Shown here: piece by piece, positions 9,881 to 21,366 of the stretch | Position numbering within the stretch: position 1 is the first letter of the stretch | Layout of the letters: the number at the start of each line of letters is the position of its first letter | Assembly (NCBI GenBank): GCA_015680685.1 | Contig: MNCI01014407.1 | Coordinates: 439,361 to 503,360 of the forward strand | Origin: Gnetum montanum | Taxonomy: Eukaryota > Streptophyta > Gnetopsida > Gnetales > Gnetaceae | Length of the DNA stretch: 64,000 nucleotides | Direction: 5' to 3' | The notes under the pieces: model-generated | The model's database searches: none | The model's input: only the letters and a program-made list of their open reading frames with translations | Told to the model about the DNA's origin: nothing | Translations under genes and position numbers: made by a program

Positions 9881-11362
9881 AATGAGTTTTTAAATAAAAT
9901 TTGGGTCAAATAAATGCCTAAAAAGCCAAGAACATGATGAAAATCTTAGAAGATAATTTTGAAATTCATGAAGTGGAGAAATGATTAGAGAATGAGATTT
10001 TATTAAGAAAAATGCCTTAAGGAGCACATAGTTGGATGCACGATGGAGTGCATAAAAGATTTGATTGCAGCAACATCTAAGGATAAGGAACTTAACTAAC
10101 CAAGCCATGAGATATTCAAGTGGGTCCTCCCCATAGTGGCACATGCCCTTTTTACCCTTGCATAACCTCAACTAAGGAGTCTCTGGACCCCATAGTTAAT
10201 TAGTGATTATGAAAAGTTAAGGACCAAACATAGAGAATCTATCTACGAATTTCAACATGTCAAACTAAGGCATGAAACAAAAACATAAAAATTGGCAATG
10301 AGGTGAGTTATGGAGAGCATTGATGGATGAGATAGAGGATGGAATGGATGTCCCAATTATGGTCACATGAAGTGGCTTGTGATTTTTATGGTTAAATGAC
10401 CTGATAAATCCCAACCTTAGTCTAGACCAAAACCAACCACTTTCACTAACTTTGCATTACCACTCTAAGACCATTCCATCCTATTAAGATATAAGAATGC
10501 TCCCATGGACAACCATTCTTCCTTATTGGAGAAGAAAAGAGAAGTAGAAAGTGAGAAAGGGCCTTAGTTAGAGGAAACCTTCAGATATGGGTAACATGTC
10601 TTTCTTGTTCCATAACTAGTGCTTGTAGCTCATTTATCTTGTTTAAGAGGTGTGCTTTGAATTTTCATCATTTTTTATTTTTATTTTATTATTTTTTTTA
10701 TTTTTTAAAATTTTGAATAGAAACCACACCATGCAAAGACTTATTCAACTTCCTATTATTGGTCTACATGGAATAGTAAGAAATCCATGAAAATACACAT
10801 GCACTCAAGCAAGTAGAGAGGTACAAAGAGTATTGAATCCTCTTGAAGCAATACCCTTTTCAAATATTTGAATCTTTCTCAATCTTGGAAACTACCAAAG
10901 TTACAAGTTCATTAAATTTTTATTAATTAAAAAAGAATATCATATTCCCAAAACAAGGAAAACCATAGAGTTAGTGGATGGGTTGATGACATGGACTCAC
11001 TACCTATTTCATGAAAAAGAAACTAGTCTTAGTCATCAATTATCAAAATTCAAAAATAGAAACTAGATATTAGTAAAAAAACCATTAAGTGTAAATCACC
11101 ATTAGCAAAAAAACAACAACATCACTATGTCCTATTGAAAATAAAAAATTTATTAGAAAACAAGGAAAATCCACAACAAAATAAAGAAAAATATATAAGA
11201 AATTATAAAATATTCAAGAAAAATAAAACATATGAATGATGTTGTCAAACAAAAATTTGGAAACGTAACAAAGTGTAAAACAAAAAATAATGGTATAAAA
11301 ATAGGAGAGTGTAAAACAAAAAAGTGTAAAATAAAAAACTAGAAAAAACTAAGTCACTTTAA
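9881..11362. other. Spacer between pol and aORF of element A
   Basis: About 1.5 kb with no coding potential and A/T homopolymer runs. Blocks of it align with the spacers of B (52240-53800), D (27530-28930) and E (44350-45065), so it is a real part of the element. Confidence 0.6.
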
Positions 11363-12417
11363 TTAATTAGCATGAATGACCATCTCCCCCAAAATTGAGT
11401 TGAAAGGAGGAGATTCAAAAGATTGAGTGAGGTTGTCCATCTGTTAAGGCGTTGCTTGCACTGGCTTGCTTAGGCTTATGGAAAGGTATGACTTTTTGTG
11501 TGTTAACCAACTACTTTTTGTTCAAGCTCTCAGGTTTGTAGATCAACATGAATCCAAAAGAAAAGGTTTCATAAATGATATAAGGCCCTTTTCACAATGT
11601 TTGAAACTTAGTTCATTGAGGTATGTGTGTGGGGTTCCAATAGAGGACCTTGTCTCTAGGTTGAAATTTTACTTTTCTTATCCTAAGGTCATAGCATTGT
11701 TTACTAAATACTTTGTGCACTTCATTCAAGGATAAGGCTACTAATCAATTTTTATCTAGCACATTCAAGTTGATTAATCTTTCTATTTGTGCTAGGCTAA
11801 GGTTAAGGTCCAAGCCATAGGCTATTGAAAGTGTATGACGCTTAGATTGGATAGGTACAATTGATAATTTTTTGTATACTAGCTCATAGGGAGAGTAACC
11901 TATAGGAAGTTTTCATGTTCAATGGTATGCCTAGAGGGAATCATTTAGTTTTATGGTCTCTCCTATATTTTCCAATAGTTCTTGTCAGGATCTTTGTAAT
12001 CTCCCTATTAGTAACTTCTACTTAACTACTGGCTTTGGGGTGGTAGGGTGTTGTTAGTTTATGTTCAACCTCCAAGCGTTGCATAAGCTTATGAAAGGTA
12101 GTGCCTATAAAATGAGTTCCATTGTTAGAAATCAATGCACGTGGCACTCCAAACCTATTTATAACATTTTTTTGTACAAACCATGCAACAGTAAATGATG
12201 TATAGTTGATGATGGTTACTACTTTTGCACACTTTGTGCAATAATCAATGGTGATGATTATGTATGCCTTTCCATTTAACATGGATGTGATGGAACCCAT
12301 GAGCTCAATGCCCCAGATATCAAATGATTGAAATGGTTGAATCCACTATTGAGGTTCCTCCATTTGAATGGTCATCCCACCATCTTGTTGACAACATTCA
12401 CAAGATCGGATAAATTG
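11363..12417 (-). pseudogene. Element A integrase: catalytic core and C-terminal part
   Basis: Minus-strand homology starts at the second cysteine pair of the zinc finger (CECCQQ, just right of 12361) and continues through 12022-12300 with KAYIIITIDYCTKCAKV, NRFGVPRAL and HKLTTPYHP. The DDE triad is damaged: the first Asp lies in GIELMG (Glu instead of Asp), and the second, normally SDNGTHF, reads SNNGTHF. The C-terminal part ends with GEMVIHAN and a stop near 11363. The upstream zinc-finger half is at 13427-13760, separated by solo LTR H. Confidence 0.8.
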
Positions 12418-12422
12418 GTGGG
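12418..12422. repeat. Target-site duplication of solo LTR H, left
   Basis: GTGGG, repeated at 13422-13426 directly after the LTR. Confidence 0.95.
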
Positions 12423-13421
12423 TGATGAGTGGCGAGGTACCCCTACACTCAACCATACGAAACAAGCGTAGCATGCATAATCCAGTTGAACTCTATAGAC
12501 TAAATGCCTAAATGCCCCATGGAACACTTGGGGTTAAACATTCGTTGTCTTCCCAGACTTACTTGTTATTGTCACGGTGTATGGTTAAGTAAGTCCGAGG
12601 TATATGATTTTTTTGATCTTTTATGGTTTTATCTCCTATGCTAAAGGGTGAAGGGTTGAGAGACTAACTAACTCTAACTAAGGACTAAGTCTAAATTAAC
12701 TAGTGTCAGCATCCGTTCCCACTTACCGTACACACCCTAAACTATGCAACTGTGGCTACCAAACGCTAATCGTTACTAGGATCACCACACGTAACACACG
12801 TGCTCAAAGTGGTCGTACTGAGGCACCTAACTAGCCTAAGCATGATGAGTAGCCGATTCCTTAACTAGCCGTACACATCCGTAGATGCTCGTAATCAAGT
12901 TGTACTCATCCTATGTTCTAGGAGACAAGGGTGAGAGAATCTAATCGCGATGAGTAGCTGATTCCTTGGTTAGCTGTACACATTCATCAATGCTCATAAC
13001 CAAGTCGTACTCATTCCACGCTACTAGGAAAATAGTAAATAACATGTAATAAACCTATTCCATGCATTGCAAGGTTTATCCACAAAGCTCATATTTATTG
13101 TTGTACACAACTTATGTTTAGGTATAAAGCTACTCGAATAAAGATCCATTTACTTGGGGACTCCTACTACGGGCACATGGAAAATATTCTATCTCTAGTG
13201 TGACTAAATTGCCAGAGCTTTGCTACTTCTAGCCTAGGATTAGAAATGAGGGGAGTGTTGCCTCTTATTTATAGATTTGGTGGTGGACTATGATATCACA
13301 TATGCGATATCGCAGGGGACGACATGATATCACGTATGCGATATCGCATGGGATGCGATATCGTGACGACCACAATATCACGTACGCAATATCGCAGTGC
13401 ATGCGATATCGTGTCTCATCA
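12423..13421 (-). repeat. Solo LTR H inserted in the integrase of A
   Basis: 999 bp from TGATGAGTGGCG to TCTCATCA, with perfect GTGGG duplications on both sides. The part near 12450-13260 follows the shared LTR order; the right end (its 5' end on the minus strand) carries a distinct GATATCGC palindrome array. It keeps more CpG than the surrounding element, consistent with a younger insertion. Removing it and one GTGGG rejoins the integrase zinc-finger and core halves. Confidence 0.95.
13290..13418. repeat. GATATC/GCGATATCGC palindrome array in LTR H
   Basis: Units of the form GATATCACRTATGCGATATC recur at about 13292 and 13326, with a diverged third (AATATCACGTACGCAATATC) near 13374 and inverted GCATGCGATATCGTG pieces between. 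The array occupies the U3 start of this LTR subfamily and is CpG-rich. Confidence 0.85.
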
Positions 13422-13426
13422 GTGGG

Positions 13427-13760
13427 CATTCTTGAAGATGGTTGGCTAGTGATACCCTACTAGCAGGATCCTAATGCTTGTAAGTCTCCTAGCATAATGG
13501 CCTCCACAAGGACCCTCATGACCATCTTGAAAAAAGTGCAATTGATTAGCATCAAGGACATACCAACGAACTCGTCCATTAGTACACACCCTGTAAAGGT
13601 GTCTGTTGATTTCCATGAAGTGTTTGGCTTGATGATGAAATTGTTGTTTCTTCCTATAGTCCAAATATTATGGCATCTCTTGAGTGATAAGATAAGTGAG
13701 AATGCCATTATACCATTTTGATTCATCAAGCACTTATTCATTTATTGCACTAGTAAAGAG
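13427..13760 (-). pseudogene. Element A integrase N-terminal zinc-binding part
   Basis: Minus frame 13446-13664 reads MEINRHLYRVC, RWYVLDANQLHF, then DGHEGPCGGHYARR: the HxxxH half of the HHCC zinc finger. The CxxC half lies beyond LTR H at about 12390. This is the usual order after RNase H in Ty3/gypsy pol. Confidence 0.8.
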
Positions 13761-15480
13761 AAGTTCATTAAGAAATTGGTTAGAGAGAAAGCTCTCCTCA
13801 TCTTTTCTATCCCATTGTAATCAAGATAATGATTAGTAACCACATTCTCAATCCCCTTTCAATCTACCATTGTAAGATTGAACTCCTGCAAGACCACTAG
13901 TCATCATATGATATAGGGGATTACCATTGACTTGTTCATGAGGAAGTGAAGGCTTTATGTTTGGTATGTATAAATACTTTGTATCTAAGCACATAACATT
14001 TGAACTTCTCTAAAGTATACACCACTACCATTAGTTTTTTCTTCATTATAGTGTAATTTAACTATGCACCCACAATGCCTTGACTTGCGCAATGGATGTA
14101 ATAGGGATGTTTCTTGTCATCTAACTATGTAAGTATGGCTTCCAAGGCATAATTTGATATGTTTGTCATGATATGAAATGGTTTGGACTAATCAAGTGCT
14201 TATAGAATTGGAGTCCCTATGAGCTTTTGCTTAAGGCTCTATAATGCATTTTTCCATTCCTTAGTCTAGATGAATGAAGCATCTTTCTTTGTAAGCTCGA
14301 CCAATAGCTTTGTGATCTTAGAGAAATTCTCTATAAAATGTTGGTAGTAGCTAGTGTATCCAAGGAATGATTGGACATCTCTAATAATTTTTGGTTGGTG
14401 AGTTATTCCTTGGATGACCCTTATCTTTTCAAGATTTCTCTTAATCCCTACCTAAGAAATTTTATGCTCCATTACAATGCCCTCCTAAACCATTAGATGG
14501 CTATTTTGCTAATTAAGCTAAATATTTGTCTCTATACATCTTTAAGAACTTACTCAAGGTGGTCCAAGGCTTGCTCAAATGTGCCACCATAGGTGAAAAA
14601 GTCATTGATGAATACTTTCACCCCATAACCAATTTGTTACTAAAAAATGCTCAAGACCAAGCATTGGAACGTTGCAAGAGCATTACACAAACTAAAGGGC
14701 ATCTTTTGACATGTGAAAATCCCACAGGGACTCATGAATATTATTTTGATCTAATTCTCTAGTGCAATCTAGATTTGGTTATAGCCACTATAACTATGTA
14801 AAAAGCTATAATAATAATGCCTAGAAATAGTGTCTAACACTTGATCCACAAATTACAATGGAAAGTAATCTTTTATTGTTGCCATATTCAACAACTGAAA
14901 GTCAATGAAGACCTACCACTTGCCACCTTTCTTTGGCACAATCACAAGTGGGCTAACCCACTCACTATCTACAATGGGATAGATAAACCTTACCTTGAGG
15001 AGTTGTTCAATTTCCTCTTTGACAATTTACTTTAATTTGGGATTTAATCACTAATGTGGCTACCTCTTTGGCTTCGTAAATAGATCAATGTAGATATGAT
15101 ATTGGCATATCCTACAATCAATCCTTGTGAGTTCAGGATATGACCAAGCAAAAGGTGTTGGCCATTTGTTGACCATCCTTTACAACATGTGTTTCTATTT
15201 AAGAGCAGGATTGGCATTGATGATTACAAGCTTTCCATTTTTAAAAAATACATACTCCATGCCAGTAGGTAGAATTTTTAGCTCTAAGGGATTTTGTTTA
15301 AAATTTTTAGGGATTTCCAACTCTTTCCAATTGGTATCATCATTTGCATCATCAGAGAGTTGGTGATGAACTTGCTCTAGTTTATGCATGCCTTTAACAT
15401 AGGCACATCTTAGGCTCTCAATAGGTTCCATGTAAAGTGTGTTACTTCCAAGATCAACTGTCAATCACTGGGTGTCCTCT
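13761..15480 (-). pseudogene. Element A reverse transcriptase and RNase H
   Basis: Reading right to left: the pre-RT linker (15195-15464, PIESLRCAYVKGMHKLEQVH), KKGGKW with VSPLVIVPK, the SYSGYNQI motif (B has GYSGYNQI), then the active site. The YxDD-type box reads FINDF near 14600 where B and D read FMDDF, so the first catalytic Asp is Asn. RNase H follows with YYIHCASQ and a changed ENELMAMVY block. Stops are frequent; it cannot be translated as one protein. Confidence 0.8.
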
Positions 15481-16060
15481 TATTTTTTGGTTGCTATGTA
15501 GAGGCACCTTTGAATATCTGTCTCATTTACACATTTTCTACATGTAGAAATGGATCCTATTTTCATAAACCATAGTTTTTGCATGCAGTTACACCCTGTA
15601 TTACTGTACAGGATGCATAGAATATCTTTCCAAATGCATTTTCCTTGGAAATTTCATGGGAAAGATTTCTAATTCCTATTCATGCATCAACGATGATTAA
15701 TTAAGCCATTTCCATAATGATTGGGAAGTCCCACTTGCAGTTGTCAACTTTGATTACCATGAAATTAGCAGGATACAACCACCCATAGAAAGTCGTTATA
15801 ATGTCCTCCACTAGTCCCAAAGAAATAGTGATGGATTGGTCTACCAATTCTAAACAGATATTGCTCTTCTTAAGAGGAGGCAAGTTGCAGGCATTGTACA
15901 TTTCATGAGAAATCAGATTAACTCTAAAACTTGAGTTAAGAAGAGCCTTGCATGGCTCATTCCTAGCAATTTGCAAATAGATGATAGGACTTCCAGGATC
16001 AACTCATTTCATAGGAAGGTTACCAACCTTGATTCAATAAGATACAATGTGGGTAAACAT
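15481..16060 (-). pseudogene. Element A aspartic protease region
   Basis: The minus frame 15701-15976 shows CKALLNSSFRVNLISHEMY, NLPPLKKSNICLEL and WDFPIIM. The family motif is ALLD(L/F)GSxVNLI; here the catalytic Asp-x-Gly is replaced by Asn-Ser-Ser, so it is inactive. The block sits between gag and RT as expected. Confidence 0.75.
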
Positions 16061-18476
16061 AATTGTGTAGATCTTGGGAGGTGTTTGGTTTAAAAGGCTC
16101 TTGAAAGGAATGGATGTAAAGGATGAAGGAGATGCAAGGAAACCAATTGCATAAGTAGGTGAGGATTTAGTAGGGCTATTGGTTTAGAAGAATGATCTTT
16201 TATAGAATCTTGGTTCCAAACCACTCAACTGAGGGACTGACTATTAATTAATAGCCCTAGTAGTATTATGTTGTTGTGGTTGGGTTGGAAGCTCACCTTG
16301 CATGGATGGAGCAAGTGGTAATTGGGTTGATGGTGGAGGAGCATGTGGTAAAGGATGAGGAGGATGATAGGGTTATGGAGTTTCCCCTCTAGTAGATGGA
16401 GAATGAGATTTGTAATACTCTAAAAGGTAGAAGTGATGCTAAAAAGAAGCATGATTAGAAGAGTCACATGGAGATGTTGGTTGCTAAACATAGTACCCAT
16501 ATGGATTTGGCTACCTATAAGGATACTGCTTCCTTGGTGATGGCATCCCTCATGACTATGGGTGCTTCTCATACAATTATGGTGGAGCTCCACTTGGATA
16601 ATAAGACTATTGTTGTTAGTGGAACTTCCTTGGATTGGATTAAGGATAAAGCAATCTTTTGGATGCTTACCTTCTTACTAGTATAGGATTCAGCATGTAC
16701 ATCCTAGATTTCTACAAGTGTGATACAACAAGGCAACATCCTTTAGGATGTTTGTATTAGTAGATGTCACACCCACCATCATCATCTGATTTTGACTCTA
16801 CAACCTCTTCTACTACTATAGCGTTTCCCTTACCTTTTTGGTAGGCATGTTCAGCTTCTTTCCTTCTCCTATGATCATGATCACTAATTTTTTCTTTGGA
16901 TTCTTTTATGATTTTTAGAGTAGTTTCAAATTTCTCATTCAAAGAGTCCCATAATTTATCAACCTTGATTGATATATTGGAAATAGATTTTTGAATTGGC
17001 AAGTTTTTTTGCTACACCACCTCATAAAGTGGTGACTCCTCCTCATTTTTGCAAAATTAAACCTCGCTTTTTCTAATGGAAGGATCCGTGTTATATTCCT
17101 TAGTACTTTCATGTTTCCTCAACTCTTCTTCTTCTTTTGCTACCTTCTCTATTAGCCTTTGTATCTAATAGGCTCGTAATTATAACAATCTCCCTTAGGC
17201 ATATATCCCAAGAGATCTTCTTGTTTCTAATTTGATTTCATCTATGATGTGTTGAAGTTGTTCCCACTGAGAATAACCCTAGCTAGGGCATCAATGTATA
17301 AGAGAATAGTATCTACCCATGGTGACATCCAAGGGTTCATGTGTTCCTTGCTTCCATCCTTGGATATTTCTTCTCAAATTTGACACTTGAGAGTACATCT
17401 TGTATTTATCATTGAATAGCTCTATCATTGTACTCCACTTGCGAATCAATTTTAACTTGAAGAACTGATACCACCTTTCTACTTGCTTGAGAAGTGTCAT
17501 GGGAAATAGCTTTAATTTTTGCTAGTAATTTTCTATATTCTTTAAGGCACATGCATCATTAAAGGATTGAAGATGCATTTGTGAATCAAATTCATATCCC
17601 CCTTCAAATCTAGGAATATTATTCAAGTATAGTCACTTGATTTGACTATCTTTTACATGCATGGTTGGAAATATTCAGCATGCTCCAAGTTGCCAACAAA
17701 GGCTCATCATCATCATCATTTTCATGATGCCTATGATGTCCTCTGCTATCCATTCATTCATGGTGGATCCAATGATCATTATTATCCCACTATTTACCTT
17801 CATCATAGTTGTCCTTTCTACGATGTCTATCAAAACTAGAAGAGGAAGAAGAAGATGCAGATGAAGAGGGCAAAGAAGGAGGAGGACTATCACCACCATG
17901 GTGACTACCACCTCCACTACACTTTTGATGGCCATGTTCATCAACTTTCTTATCATATTGATGTTTGCCCAAGCCCCTACCTTAACTCCCACTTTTGCCT
18001 TAATCTAGATTGTTGATAGTGAACTACATATTCAAGTTCAGGCTCCCATCAACAATGTCAAGGGATGGATAATCTTCATGTTAAAAACCCCTAGATGGAG
18101 GATCCTCATTGTCATTTTGGTTTAGGAGGAATAAGGGATTGGTGAACCATTTTCCCTTCATAACCTCATGGTTCTTCTCCTAGTGTCAACCTCTCCTACA
18201 TTGTGTTTTAGTGGGATAGTAGTCATGGTCATCCACAATGTACTTTTATTGAAGATCCTGAATGCCCAATCTCCAAAGAGTTTAGAGAAGCATGCTAGGC
18301 ATAGATTGATTGAAAGGCATTACAATGTTACCCTCCATATCTTGCCATCATAGTTGTTCATCCTAATAAAATATGAAGGTGAAGTTAGGCACATACTCAT
18401 TTGAATGAGTATATACCACCCTGCATTCTCAAGGCACTAGCAGTTTAGTATCATCACACCTATGAGAAGAAGACAT
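16061..18476 (-). pseudogene. Element A gag
   Basis: It begins at ATG 18476 (MSSSHRCDD), about 135 bp inside the PBS. A basic, His/Ser-rich N-terminal region (17790-17972: GGGSHHGGDSPPPSLPSSS) precedes the retrotransposon gag core at 17291-17560 (RWYQFFKLKL, WSTMIELFNDKYK, NLRR, GWKQGTHEPLD, GRYYSLIH). Then comes a charged coiled segment (16757-17002, KVDKLWDSLNEKFE) and a Pro/Gln/Tyr-rich C-terminal region. Several stops break it. The copy at 58261-60610 is its duplicate. Confidence 0.85.
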
Positions 18477-18610
18477 TTTTATAATTATAATAAGATATTA
18501 CTGTGATTAAATTATTGTATTTATTTTTAGAATGATTTTGATCTTATGGTTTGTCCAATAATGTTAATGATTTCCACTATGCCTAGATAGTGTAAGTTTC
18601 AATAAAAAGA

Positions 18611-18629
18611 GTCCTTGGAAATGACACCA
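18611..18629 (-). promoter_or_regulatory. Primer-binding site of element A (tRNA-Asp type)
   Basis: Minus strand TGGTGTCATTTCCAAGGAC, one base inside the LTR. Plant tRNA-Asp 3' end complement is TGGCGCCGTTGCCGGGGA; the differences are mostly C-to-T/G-to-A type. Confidence 0.75.
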
Positions 18630-18630
18630 A

Positions 18631-19487
18631 TGATGAGTGGAAAATACCCTTATGAAAACCATAAAAATCACTAAGTGGTCACATATGATCTGGTTGAATT
18701 CTATGGATCCCTTGTCTTTTGGTACATTAGCCTCTAGGAAGTGAACTTTCCCTAACAGCCATTCATTGTCTTCCTAGTTACACTTATGATATGCAAAGGT
18801 ATGGTTAAGTGTAATCAAGGCATATGATTTTTATTATTTTTATGTTTTATGTTTTGGGTGCTTAAAATAAAGAATGAAGTAATTTAATTGCTAATTTAAT
18901 CTAACTAACTAACCAATATCTAACTAATCCTAACATAAGCATCTATTCTCACTTATTGTACACATCCTAAGCATGGTTAATGTTATTGGGTTACCAAACA
19001 TTAAGTGTAACAAGGATTACCAAGTGCTAAGTGTATGCACGAAGTGGTCATACTTCTATGCTTAATTAATCACTACTTAATATAGCTTAATTTAGCCTAA
19101 TTAATTATTTAATTACTTAAAGCAATAAAGAAAATTACATAAACCATTAAATGCAAAAATAAATAATTAATCTATTTCAAAGTGCTGTAAGGTTTATAAA
19201 AAAGCTCATCTTTATTGTCATGCACACTGCTATGCTTAGGTACAACAATGCTAGAATAAAGATTCATATACTCTTAACTCCTACTATGGGCACTTAGAAA
19301 AATATTTTAACTTTCAAATGAAAAAACTACAAGAGCTCCACTACAAATATGATAAGACATCCTATAAACATTACTAGTAAGCATGTATTTATAGGAAAAA
19401 CCTAACACTACATTAATGGGGCCATGTAAACATATCAAATCATGCGTCAACAGGGCCTAGTCGACGTAGCCAATTTATGATTCATCA
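18631..19487 (-). repeat. Element A 5' LTR
   Basis: 857 bp, TGATGAATC...CACTCATCA on the minus strand, followed on the right by GTAAT. It pairs with 5348-6229 and with the duplicated copy 60765-61621, which is also 857 bp. Confidence 0.9.
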
Positions 19488-19492
19488 GTAAT

Positions 19493-19990
19493 GTTATTAA
19501 GAGTATGAAGTGTTAATGTTATTAGGGCACCAAGTAAGCATACATTATGCTCAAAGCAATCACATTCATTTTTCCATATTTACTTATATTATGGAAAATA
19601 AATCATTAACTAAGTGTAGAAAAAAAGTAAACATTAAGGTAATGCATGAAAAATAAATTACAAAGAAAGTAAACTTTATGCTAGGTTAAAGTGTTGCAAC
19701 CAAGTGAGAAAATATTGGTCTTTATTATCATTCATGCAATGTGTTTCAAGTACAGTGTAATTGAATAAGTACTTTGTATAGATATTTCACACCATGTTGC
19801 AGGAACTTGTAGATTGATGCTAACTACTATAAATTCAAATTAACAGTGTCTACCAGAAATTAATGAATTGAATGTCAAACATGTGGTAAGTGTATTCAAT
19901 TATATAAGCATTTAAAACTAGTGCATCAACGTAGTCTTTTCTACAAGGATGTTGATATGTCAATGCAACCAATCAAAATAGTGTTCATCA
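19493..19990 (-). repeat. Solo LTR G, right part
   Basis: Continuation of 5014-5347 after element A: GGCACCAAGTAAGC, ATGCTCAAAGCAATCA, TTGGTCTTTATT and CAAGTAC follow the order of the other LTRs. It ends GTTCATCA at 19990, followed by CTACA. The same 498-bp piece is at 61627-62124. Confidence 0.8.
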
Positions 19991-21080
19991 CTACAATTAC
20001 AATGAACATGTAAATCCTTGAGGAGATATTAAAGGGGGTGATTAATGTGTAATGATAATAGTTGCATTAAATCATATCCTTGGAGATGAAAACATTGAAT
20101 AGTATAGTAAAATCTAGTTCTCATCATGTTCTAATGTAAATTGAAATATGGGAGAAAGTTAAAGCAACCTTTATTATAATTATAAGTTATTATAGAATTT
20201 GAGAAAGTTTTAGAGCTATGATAAGTACATAGTTGATCATAGGAAACTACCAAAAAATTGATTGTTCAGATTTATAGGTTAGCCCATGTAGATGCAGTAA
20301 AGGTATTGAGATGACAATAGAAGATGAATAACACATTCTATTGAAACACTATGCAATTGACTATTTTATATGCAAATGGGATATTATGGGTAGAACTTTG
20401 TGTGAATTATTTATTACATCACAATGAATATTAAGGGAATATTTTGAAGACTTCTTCAACCTACATGATTATTAGATACTATTTTATATATAAAAACTAT
20501 GTTTAGTGATATTGATGTATTGTGTTTGGTGGACATATTATGTTTGGTTTATAAAATGATATTAAGATTTTAATTTTAATTTCATGTTTTAACATTTTTT
20601 TACCTTTTTATGATAAATTTTGCCCTTAACCTTCATACTTGAAAATTAAAAAATGATACTTTCCAAAAGAATATTTGCAAAAATTTCAAAATAAATATTT
20701 TTTCTTACATCTATTTCATGAAATAAGTTTATAGTTTTTCTTTAAAACCAATGAAACATATATTATCACTTGACCCTAGTATTGTAACTTAAGGGTATAT
20801 TATTGGTTAGTTGACTAATAAGCCATGAATTCAAATCTTGTTAAATTTCAAAGATGAGTTCTTTTCTAGATTTTTTAGATGATAGGGCATTCTCTAAAAG
20901 CAATGCCTAGTAGTCACAAGCCCAGTTGTGGATAATTGGCAAGGATTTGCTAGAAAATCCCCTAGAAATGAAGTGGAACATCATCTCCTAGAAAAACAGC
21001 CAAGGGTTCCCAAATCAGGGATAGATGTAGGTAAAGAAACAAGTTTAGTGACAAAAATTGTAGATTGCAACCTAGAACAT
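19991..21080. other. Host DNA, right flank of solo LTR G; no gene seen
   Basis: AT-rich, no convincing coding frame. It is duplicated at 62125-63190 with high similarity. The part from about 20940 may be the upstream portion of the LINE. Confidence 0.5.
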
Positions 21081-21366
21081 TGTCACCCTTAATAAAAAGA
21101 CCTTTGAAATTATTGATGCAAATGGTTTGGACATGTGAAAAGAAGATCAAACATTGAGCCTATAAACAAAGGTTGCTACACCATTGTTATAAGAAACCAT
21201 TGAAAGGAAGATTAAAGAAGACATGTATAAAAATTATAGAAGATGATTTGAAGAAACTATAAATAAATAAGGATCTAGCTCTTCATAGAGGTGAATGGCA
21301 ATAAAAAACTCAAGTAGTCAACTTGATTATGTTGAGACAAGGGTAGGATGATGATGCCAATGATAT
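21081..21366 (+). pseudogene. LINE (non-LTR retrotransposon) C-terminal tail
   Basis: Plus-strand pieces read KWFGHVKRRS (about 21122), then PLKGRLKKTCIKIIEDDLKK (21199 on), INKDLALHRGEWQ and VVNLIMLRQG before a stop and GATGATGATG. This order (RWFGHV, GRPKKTW, DLKxLxL, DLAxDRxxWR, ..DPxxxGQG) is the known C-terminal end of RTE-like plant LINE reverse transcriptases, and a short GAT repeat at the 3' end also fits. At least one frameshift and several stops are present. Only the tail is recognisable, as usual for 5'-truncated LINEs. The duplicate at 63190-63401 is cut by element F. Confidence 0.65.

Larger units (their letters stand above)
5348..19487 (-). mobile_element. Element A: full-length Ty3/gypsy LTR retrotransposon, Athila/Tat-like, defective
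   Basis: Two LTRs in the same orientation (5348-6229 and 18631-19487), perfect 5-bp target duplications, a tRNA-Asp-type primer-binding site and a purine tract define a complete 14.1-kb insertion on the minus strand, 1 kb of which is the later solo LTR H. Order from right to left: 5' LTR, PBS, gag, protease, RT/RNase H, integrase, spacer, internal promoter-like module, aORF, purine tract, 3' LTR. All ORFs carry stops and frameshifts, and key catalytic residues are lost. The tRNA-Asp PBS and an extra ORF after pol are known traits of the Athila/Tat group of plant Ty3/gypsy elements; the lineage assignment is inference from these. Confidence 0.9.

Noticed and set aside
16468-16686. Plus ORFs at 16468-16686 and 58569-58793
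   Set aside because: Similar to each other because they are antisense to the same Gln/Pro-rich gag C-terminus in A and A', not a conserved gene.
17675-17992. 105-codon minus ORF
   Set aside because: Low-complexity Met/Ile/Leu/Val frame, a shadow of the Ser/His-rich gag frame at 17790-17972 in element A; the same shadow occurs at 59801-60082.
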